From NCBI GenBank assembly GCA_030141605.1, contig JAQGDQ010001090.1, positions 1 through 63,936 of the forward strand: a stretch of 63,936 nucleotides of DNA, written 5' to 3'. This DNA comes from Tubiluchus corallicola. Taxonomy: Eukaryota > Priapulida > Priapulimorpha > Priapulimorphida > Tubiluchidae. The notes beneath the pieces were generated by a model. The model had not been told where the DNA came from and made no database searches. It saw only the letters and a list, made by a program, of their open reading frames with translations. How positions within the stretch are numbered: the stretch's first letter is position 1; every line of letters begins with the position of its first letter. A program made the translations under genes and the position numbers. This document shows positions 56,374-63,936 of this stretch, piece after piece.

Positions 56374-57315
56374 TCGTTTACTATAAAATTTAAATTTCTG
56401 ATTATCAGTCTGTTTGGAATAAAATCTGGCATTCTGAATGGCTAACCTTAAACATCTTAACAGAAAATTGCCGATTGCTGAAAAGATTGTCCGTAGCGAT
56501 GGGTATATCCGATTATTTCATCAACCCAGATTCGGCGGAAGCGCAGACGGCGTTCAAGCATATTGTGAACAAATTACAGGTAAGAACACAAGTGTCATCA
56601 AGGTAATTAACAGGTGTAGGATTAATGGCGACGCTTTCCGTTAAAGGATATTACGATGATTAGTAAATAAATGTGGTTTTCATCAACTAACTATAGGTAG
56701 TGTTGTGAGAGGATATTAGGGGCATTTTTACCAATAGGCTAACTAGGCATTAGCCTAGGGCACCAAATTTTAGGAGCCCAGTGTTAAAAGTTTCTTATCC
56801 TCTTCGAAAAATGCATATTTTTTCATATTCATATAAGGTGCGTGTTTTATAACTCATCACAAGCAGTCCGCTTTCGTGTAAATGCCACATAACAAACGAG
56901 TGCAATTGTTACGTAAAAGTTACTACACCACAAGCAGTTGTACAATCTCACTAGATATAAAGGCGGGCGGATGTTCCCCTGGATGTTAATTAGGTGACAC
57001 AATATGAATGCAATGCAATAGTAAATGTAATTATGGACATAGACATAACAAGTAGAAGCGCATATGTAAATAAATGGGATTTACATAAATATACGACTTT
57101 GGTAAGATACTTTTTAGTATCGATACAAGATTTTTGTATCGCTAATTATCGTTTACCAACACTAACTGTAGGTAGCTTTAACTACATATGTGGATTCTCT
57201 TTTATGTTTTTTTAAAACCTTTTCTAGCTTATTCTGTTTTTTAGTGTCACTGTTACAGGTTTTATTCGATTTTTTAGGTACTGAGTAAGCAATCGGGTCT
57301 TTGTCAAGTGCTTCA
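56374..57315 (+). other. Unassigned region between arrays
   Basis: It holds the candidate exon 56438-56579 and, at about 56735-56790, a degraded transposon-like GCCTAGGGCACC stretch. Nothing else is recognised. Confidence 0.4.
56438..56579 (+). CDS. Candidate first coding exon of an unidentified gene
   Basis: An ATG directly after an in-frame TGA opens 47 codons plus one base that run into a strong donor TTACAG/GTAAGA. The peptide starts MANLKHLNRKLPIAEKIVRS and includes YIRLFHQPRFGGSADG. Base composition is more balanced than the surroundings and the frame has mixed, soluble-protein-like composition. I do not recognise the family. It lies inside what should be THOC3 intron 2, on the same strand, so it could be a nested gene, an alternative exon or a chance frame. 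No second exon was found. Confidence 0.35.
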
Positions 57316-59672
57316 CATTCAAACAGACTATGGCTAAATAAACTATGCTAAACGTTTCAAACAGACTACGGCTGGATAAATTATGCTAAACGTTTCAAAC
57401 AGACTACGGCTGGATAAATTATGCTAAACGTTTCAAACAGACTACGGCTGGATGAATTATACTAAATGTTTCAAACAGACTATGGCTGGATAAATTATGC
57501 TAAATGTTTCAAACAGGCGGCGGCTGGATAAATTATGCTAAACGTTTCAAACAAACTGTGGCTGGATAAATTATGCTAAATGTTTCAAACAAACTGTGGC
57601 TGGATAAATTATGCTAAATGTTTCAAACAAACTACGGCTGGATAAATTATGCTAAACATTTCAAACAGACTACGTCTGGATAAATTATGCTAAACGTTTC
57701 AAACAGACTACGGCTGGATAAATTATGCTCAACGTTTCAAACAGACTGCGGCTGGATAAATTAAGCTAAAAGTTTCAAACAGACTACGGCTGGATAAATT
57801 AAGCTAAATGTTTCAAACAGACTACGTCTGGATAAATTATGCTAAATTTTTCAAACAGACTGTGGCTGGATAAATTATGCTAAACGTTTCAGACAGACTA
57901 TGTCTGGATAAATTTTGCTAAATGTTTCAAACAGACTACAGCTAAATAAATTATGCTAAACGTTTCAAACAAACTGTGGCTGGATAAATTATGCTAAATG
58001 TTTCAAACGGACTGCATCTGGATAAATTATGCTAAACATTTCATACAGACTACGGCTGGATAAATTATGCTCAATGTTTCAAACAGACTACGGCTGGATA
58101 AATTATGCTCAACGTTTCAAACAGACTACGTCTGGATAAATTAAGCTAAAAGTTTCAAACAGACTACGTCTGGATAAATTATGCTAAATGTTTCAAACAG
58201 ACTACGGCTGGATAAATTAAGCTAAATGTTTCAAACAGACTACGTCTGGATAAATTATGCTAAATTTTTCAAACAGACTGTGGCTGGATAAATTATGCTA
58301 AACGTTTCAGACAGACTATGTCTGGATAAATTTTGCTAAATGTTTCAAACAGACTACAGCTAAATAAATTATGCTAAACGTTTCAAACAAACTGTGGCTG
58401 GATAAATTATGCTAAATGTTTCAAACGGACTGCATCTGGATAAATTATGCTAAACATTTCATACAGACTATGGCTGGATAAATTATGCTCAATGTTTCAA
58501 ACAGACAACGGCTGGATAAATTATGCTAAACGTTTTAAACAGACTGCGGCTGGATAAATTATGCTAAACGTTTCAAACAGACTACGGCTAAATAAATTAT
58601 GCTAAACGTTTCAAACAGACTGCGGCTTGATAAATTGTGCTAAATGTTTCAAACAGACTACGGCTGGATAAATTATGCTAAAAGTTTCAAACAGACTACA
58701 GCTAAATAAATTATGCTAAACATTTCAAACAGACTGTGGCTGGATAAATTATGCTAAACGTTTCAAACGGACTGCATCTGGATAATTTATGCTAAACATT
58801 TCATACAGACTACGGCTGGATAAATTATGCTAAATGTTTCAAACAGACTACGGCTGGATAAATTATGCTAAACGTTTCAAACAGACTGCGGCTGGACAAA
58901 TTATGCTAAACGTTTCAAACAGACTACGGCTAAATAAATTATACTAAACGTTTCAAACAGACTGTGGCTTAATAAATTATGCTAAACGTTTCAAACAGAC
59001 TACGGCTGGATAAATTATGCTAAACGTTTCAAGCAGACTGTGGCTGGATAAATTGTGCTCAACGTTTTAAACAGACTACGGCTGGATAAATTATGCTAAA
59101 CGTTTCAAACAGACTGCGGCTGGATAAATTATGCTAAACGTTTCCAACAGACTACGGCTAAATAAATTGTACTAAACGTTTCAAACAGACTGTGGCTTAA
59201 TAAATTATGCTAAACGTTTCAAACAGACTACGGCTGGATAAATTATGCTAAACGTTTCAAGCAGACTGTGGCTGGATAAATTGTGCTCAACGTTTTAAAC
59301 AGACTGCGGCTAAATAAATTATGCTAAACGTTTCAAACAGACTGCAGCTTGATAAATTGTGCTAAATGTTTTAAACAGACAGCGTCTAAATAAATTATGC
59401 TAAACGTTTCAAACAGACTGCAGCTTGATAAATTGTGCTAAATGTTTCAAACAGACTACGGCTGGATAAATTATGCTAAACGTTTCAAACAGACTGCGGC
59501 TTAATAAATTATGTTAAACATTTCAAACAGACTGCAGCTTGATAAATTCTGCTAAATGTTTCAAACAGACTACGGCTGGATAAATTATGCTAAACGTTTC
59601 AAACAGACTGCGGCTTAATAAATTATGTTAAACGTTTCAAACAGACTACGGATGGATAAATTATGCTAAACA
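57316..59672. repeat. 38-bp minisatellite (about 62 copies) with a 418-bp block duplication
   Basis: The unit is ACGTTTCAAACAGACTACGG plus CTGGATAAATTATGCTAA. The rare variant AAATTTTTCAAACAGACTGTGG-type unit occurs at 57844 and again at 58262, 418 bp (11 units) apart, with the surrounding variant order preserved. The array is therefore partly built of larger duplicated blocks. Confidence 0.97.
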
Positions 59673-60004
59673 ATTTTTGCTCAACGCATAGATTTAAAAT
59701 TTGTACTATGTTACAAACATGGCAAGCAAGTATTGACAGTAATAAGTTGTTTTTTTCTGTGCTATTTCCGCTGGAGTGGGTGCATTTGTAACACATCGGT
59801 AATGATAACTGTTACTTCAATCTTTCCCACTCTAAATTTCTCTCCACAATTCCAAACTGGTACCTATATCAGCAGGGTGCATTACTAATATTGCATACTC
59901 GTGGCAGGACGGGGTCCTACTCATTATTAAGGATAACCCTACTAGATTGGCAGAGGTGTCTTCACCACGTTTAGAAGTCATACCTCCGCAAGCTACACTT
60001 TCCT
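59673..60004. other. Unassigned spacer
   Basis: I see nothing recognisable here. Confidence 0.4.
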
Positions 60005-60105
60005 GAGGTCACTCATCATTTACAGAGCGGGCTCGATGTTGCTTAACTAGGTGCACTCGTGACCATTCAGCCATGTCTGTTCAAAGTGCACTGATCACAC
60101 GAGCC
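60005..60105 (-). mobile_element. 5S rRNA-derived retroposon fragment
   Basis: On the minus strand, CTAGTTAAGCAACATCGAGC is followed by CCGCTCTGTAAATGATGAGT and GACC. This tracks the 5S internal promoter (AAGTTAAGCAACATCGAGCC-like, then the GGATGGGTGACC position). Sequence upstream (GGTCACGAGTGCACC) resembles the 22170 copy. Confidence 0.55.
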
Positions 60106-60331
60106 TATGTATGGTGCTTAGGTACTGGATAATCATGTCTTTGGTGCCAAAACAGTATTATTATTATTTATTAATTTTCTTGTTTTTTTGTTTGTATAAT
60201 TTTTGCATATAATGAGCACTTTACTTATTTTACATGGGCATTGGATAGTTATATTACATTTATATATTTATAAAATATAGTTTATTATGGTTAAATATTA
60301 TGAGCTAGGATATGAGAAGTAAAATTACGTA

Positions 60332-60835
60332 CAGTAGTACCTCTATTTTCGACCATAATTCGTTCCTAAAAAGTGTTTAAAAATCTATTTGGTTGAGAAC
60401 TGAATCATTTATTCTCATTAGAAATAATGTAAAAGCAAATAATCCGTTCTCAAGCACCAAATGAACTGTAAAGTATTACTAAAATGAAATATAATAATGC
60501 AAAAATGTTTATTCAAACAGTAGATATGATATAATTGATATGAAAAACATAATAGAATTAGTTAGAAAGAAAAACATAATTGTTCCTTCATGAAAAAGCG
60601 GAGAAAAATAAACGTAGAAAGCACTTAGCGATATTAGGCGATTCAAATCTTGTGCGTGACTACACTCGGGTGCAATTGGTTACGCTCGGCTCGCCGCGCA
60701 TGCATTTATCACGTATTTGGCGGTTGGTCGAGTACCGAAATTCTGGTCGAGAACAGAGACAATTTTAACTAGAATTTTCTGGTCGAAAACCGATTTGTAC
60801 GGGTACGGAGACGTTCGAAAACGGAGGTATTACTG
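60332..60835. mobile_element. pogo/Tigger-like miniature transposon, family C copy 2
   Basis: TA dinucleotides flank it (60330-60331, 60836-60837). The ends are CAGTAGTACCTC and GAGGTATTACTG; the sequence is otherwise a near match to 11470-11967. It ends a few bases from the left edge of the palindrome at 60842. Confidence 0.9.
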
Positions 60836-61205
60836 TATATTTGAAATTTATTGCCAAGTTTTATATGTCTGACGTACAGAAAATATTGATTACATTTAAT
60901 TAGGTTTTAATATATAAGATCTGAAAACAATTTTACACATTTCTAAGATACTTTTAACGTTTTTACTTTCTTATCACGTTACTTGATATATATATGTACA
61001 TGTTTAACATTTATACATTTTTGCATGTTTAAATAGACCTACTTGAAATTGTTTATGACTTTTTAAATTCAAAAATTAATGTATCGACAATTGCATGTAA
61101 GTGTCTTCGTAAATTTTGTTTTCACTTGTTGTATGTAGTCTTATTTAAACATTCATATGTTTAGAATGTAGTAATATTGGCTCAGTTTGGCAGTCTTTCC
61201 TTTAA

Positions 61206-61739
61206 AGGAAGACCGGACGTTTGTTTAGACGCAATCTCCTTTTAATTTACTGTCCAAAATATACATTTTCTTGCCTATAAAAGTTAGCAATTGTTTCTTA
61301 TATTTGAATAATTAGTTAATTAACGGCAACCAAACACAGCTATTGCTTACGTCAGAAACTAACCACAGTTTGTGGAATGGCAGGCGTCTTCCCTTGCGCA
61401 TCAAGCACATTTGCATAAGTGTTACTGCTTAAAACGCGTGATGTCACGAAAATGAGCTCAACGTTATATGACGTCAGAAACTAACACAGCAGTTCATGAT
61501 TTTGGTTATCACGGTACCGCCTTCTATTTGTCGGCCACGCGAATGTGACAAAAAGGTGCTGTTGCCAATCTTAGTAGATTCACTGAGCCGCGCGTAGCTT
61601 TGAAAGTTTAACGAAATCTGAGTATCCGAGGTAATTATCATTTAATCTAAGCTTTGATTTAAAAAAAGCTATTGTAGTTTTCAGTATTTTAGAGCATTCT
61701 TTATTCTGAACTAATGTTACACAATCATCCGGTTTTCCT
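61206..61739 (+). mobile_element. TTAA-flanked transposon family F, copy 2 (left palindrome arm)
   Basis: TTAA at 61202-61205 and 61740-61743. The ends AGGAAGACCGGACG and CATCCGGTTTTCCT are inverted repeats. It is non-coding, with organisation as in piggyBac-like miniature elements. Confidence 0.85.
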
Positions 61740-62086
61740 TTAATGTAGGTTCAGTGTAAATTTTATAACGTTTATAAGTTTAATATACCGTTTTCATCTC
61801 AGCAATGAAGTCCTGTTTTTGTTGTTTATTTGTCATTAATTTAGTCTTATGCATGTTGATCTTAGCTCATAAGTTAATTTCTTCTGCTCATAGTACGGCA
61901 ATGCATTGTTTATTAGTAATTTTATAACTTTTATTTTTGTATGTGCTAAATGGACGAATAAATAAATCAAAATGAATAAATAAATCTATAAAATAGTAAA
62001 AAGGCAAAAACAGGACTTCATTGCTGAGATGAAAACGGTATATTAAACTTATAAACGTTATAAAATTTACACTGAACCTACATTAA

Positions 62087-62621
62087 AGGAAAAACGGACG
62101 ATTGTGTAAGCACGAGTTCAGAATAAAGAATGTTCTAAAATACTGAAAACTACAATAGCTTTTTTTAAATCAAAGCTAAGATTAAATAATAATTACCTCG
62201 GATACTCAGATTTTGTTCAACTCTCAAAGGTACGCGCGGCTCAGTGAATCTACTAAGATTGGCAGCGGCGCCTTTTTGTCACATGTGCGTGGCCGACAAA
62301 TAGAAGGCGGTACCGTGATAACCATGATCATGAACTGCAGTGTTAATTTCTGACGTCATATGATGTAGAGCCCATTTTTCATGACATCACGCGTTCAGAC
62401 AGTAACGCTTACGCAAACGTGCTTGACGCGCAAGGGAAGATGCCTGCCATTGCACAAACTGTGGTTAGTTTCTGATGCAAGCAATAGCTGTGTTTGGTTG
62501 CCGTTAATTAACTAATTATTCAAATATAAGGAACAATTGCTAACTTTTATAGGCAAGAAAATGTATATTTTGGACAGTAAATTAAAAGAAGATTGCGTCT
62601 AAACAAACATCCGGTCTTCCT
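62087..62621 (-). mobile_element. TTAA-flanked transposon family F, copy 3 (right palindrome arm)
   Basis: TTAA at 62083-62086 and 62622-62625; it lies in the opposite orientation to copy 2. It shares some variants with the distant copy at 44796-45236 that copy 2 lacks (for example GTGCAATGGCAGG and ACACTGCAGTTC on the minus strand). Confidence 0.85.
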
Positions 62622-62985
62622 TTAAAGGAAAGACTGCCAAACTGAGCCAATATTACTACATTCTAAACATATGAATGTTTAAATAAGACTACATACAACA
62701 AGTGAAAACAAAATTTACGAAGACACTTACATGCAATTGTCGATACATTAATTTTTGAATTTAAAAAGTCATAAACAATTTCAAGTAGGTCTATTTAAAC
62801 ATGCAAAAATGTATAAATGTTAAACATGTACATATATATATCAAGTAACGTGATAAGAAAGTAAAAACGTTAAAAGTATCTTAGAAATGTGTAAAATTGT
62901 TTTCAGATCTTATATATTAAAACCTAATTAAATGTAATCAATATTTTCTGTACGTCAGACATATAAAACTTGGCAATAAATTTCA

Positions 62986-63936
62986 TGATTTGGTTATTTT
63001 TGAGTCTTCCGAGTCTTCTGAGTTGAAAATTGCCATTATAGCCTGGCATAAAACAATCACAAAATGGCTCTTTAAGTTGTCAGAACAAAACCTGTCATTT
63101 TCAATAAACTCTGGGAACATTCCTGTTGCTTTTTTGCATAATGCATGGTCTCCTTCATACATCAGACAGATGCAAGTACAAACCTTATTCCACATCTGGA
63201 GATTTGTAATAGTCTCCACGGTACGTAAGATTGATGCAAATGCAAACTTTATTCCATTTCCGGGGATTTGTAATAGCCTCCACGGTACATAAGATTGATG
63301 ATGCAAGTGCAAACCTTATTCCACATCTGGAGATTTGTATTAGTCTCCATGGTGCGTAAGATTGATGCAAATGCAAACCTTACTCTACATCCAGAGATTT
63401 GCAATCCCTAGAGGTTTACCTGGTATTTCTAAAACAGGAGACATGTCTAGTGAAATATCTGGAGATTTGTAATAGTCTCCACGGTACGTAAGATTTGTGC
63501 ACGTACAAACCTTATTCCACACCACACCAACAAAATAAAAAGATTTGATTATTTTCGAGTCTTCCGAATCTTCTGAGTTTAAAATTGCATTTATAGCCTG
63601 GCATAAAACAATCACAAAATGGCTCTTGAAGTTGTCAGAACAAAACCTGTCATTTTCAATAAACTCTGGGAACATTCCTGTTGCGTTTTTGCATAATGCA
63701 TGGTCTCCTTCATACATCAGACAGATGCAAGTGCAAACCTTATTCCACATCTGGAGATTTGTAATAGTCTCCATGGTACGTAAGATTGATGCAAATGCAA
63801 ACGTTCTTCCACATCCGGAGCTTTGTAATAGCCTCCACGGTACATAAGATTGATGATGCAAGTGCAAACCTTATTCCACATCTGGAGATTTGTAATTGTC
63901 TCCATGGTACGCAAGATTGATGCAAATGCAAACCTT
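62986..63936. repeat. Tandem duplication with 556-bp period and internal 63-66-bp subrepeats
   Basis: GATTTGGTTATTTTTGAGTC (62986) recurs as GATTTGATTATTTTCGAGTC (63542), with the sequence after each almost the same up to the window edge. Within each unit CCTTATTCCACATCTGGAGA, TTTGTAATAGTCTCCA and GTACGTAAGATTGATGCAAA repeat every 63-66 bp. Open frames on both strands here are copied with the repeat and have no recognisable similarity. Confidence 0.92.

Larger units (their letters stand above)
60842..62985. repeat. Palindrome of about 2.1 kb with arms of about 1 kb
   Basis: 60842-61821 and 62005-62985 are inverted copies; the centre (61822-62004) is unique. The outer parts (60842-61205 versus 62622-62985) appear identical by eye. 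So do the inner parts (61740-61821 versus 62005-62086). The TTAA-flanked element between them differs visibly between arms. Such a palindrome can extrude as a hairpin and is also a known source of assembly artefacts. Confidence 0.95.

Noticed and set aside
48898-63936. THOC3 exon 3
   Set aside because: I looked for the expected third blade (an ENIN.CWSPDG-like peptide after an AG, phase 1) on the plus strand and did not find it, so it is probably beyond the window.

Overview
This is nuclear genomic DNA of an animal, most likely an invertebrate bilaterian. The evidence is split genes with GT/AG introns, a Neuralized E3 ligase with two NHR domains plus a RING, a Wntless-family membrane protein, the nuclear mRNA-export factor THOC3, and a dense load of eukaryotic transposons (hAT, pogo/Tigger-like, TTAA-flanked, mariner/Tc1 and non-LTR elements), tRNA-like and 5S-rRNA-like retroposons and minisatellites. 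The sequence is visibly AT-rich. I cannot name the species. Nothing bacterial, viral or organellar is present.

Layout. 1-13 kb: no confident host gene; a giant AT/GA microsatellite, several miniature transposons, a hexanucleotide array and truncated LINE 3' ends. 13.2-14.7 kb: an intact, intronless, divergent Wntless-like gene on the + strand, followed by a LINE insertion with a readable 12-bp target-site duplication. 15.6-21.5 kb: two big tandem arrays (102-bp and 48-bp units) around a decayed Tc1/mariner-type transposase. 22-26 kb: gene-poor. 26.7-40.5 kb: a complete six-exon Neuralized gene on the - strand; all six exons join in frame to 569 codons plus stop, and the introns carry many insertions. 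40.6-47.7 kb: two minisatellites, TTAA-flanked and hAT miniature elements and a mariner pseudogene that was itself interrupted by a hAT-type element. 47.8-48.9 kb: the first two coding exons of THOC3 on the + strand; the rest lies beyond the window, so about 15 kb of THOC3 intron 2 is visible. That intron holds a 29-bp array, a large inverted duplication with a 5S-like tandem array in its loop, an array of about 86 copies of another 29-bp unit, a 38-bp array and a second palindrome of about 2.1 kb.

The three recognisable host genes do not form an operon. Neuralized acts in ubiquitin-dependent endocytosis of Notch ligands, Wntless-family proteins carry lipidated Wnts, and THOC3 couples transcription to mRNA export; their neighbourhood here looks incidental. 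Tandem arrays together cover roughly a fifth of the window. The structures most worth a second look are the two inverted duplications with oddly distributed divergence, the 5S-like tandem array, the intronless Wntless-like gene, and the minisatellite abutting a THOC3 splice donor.
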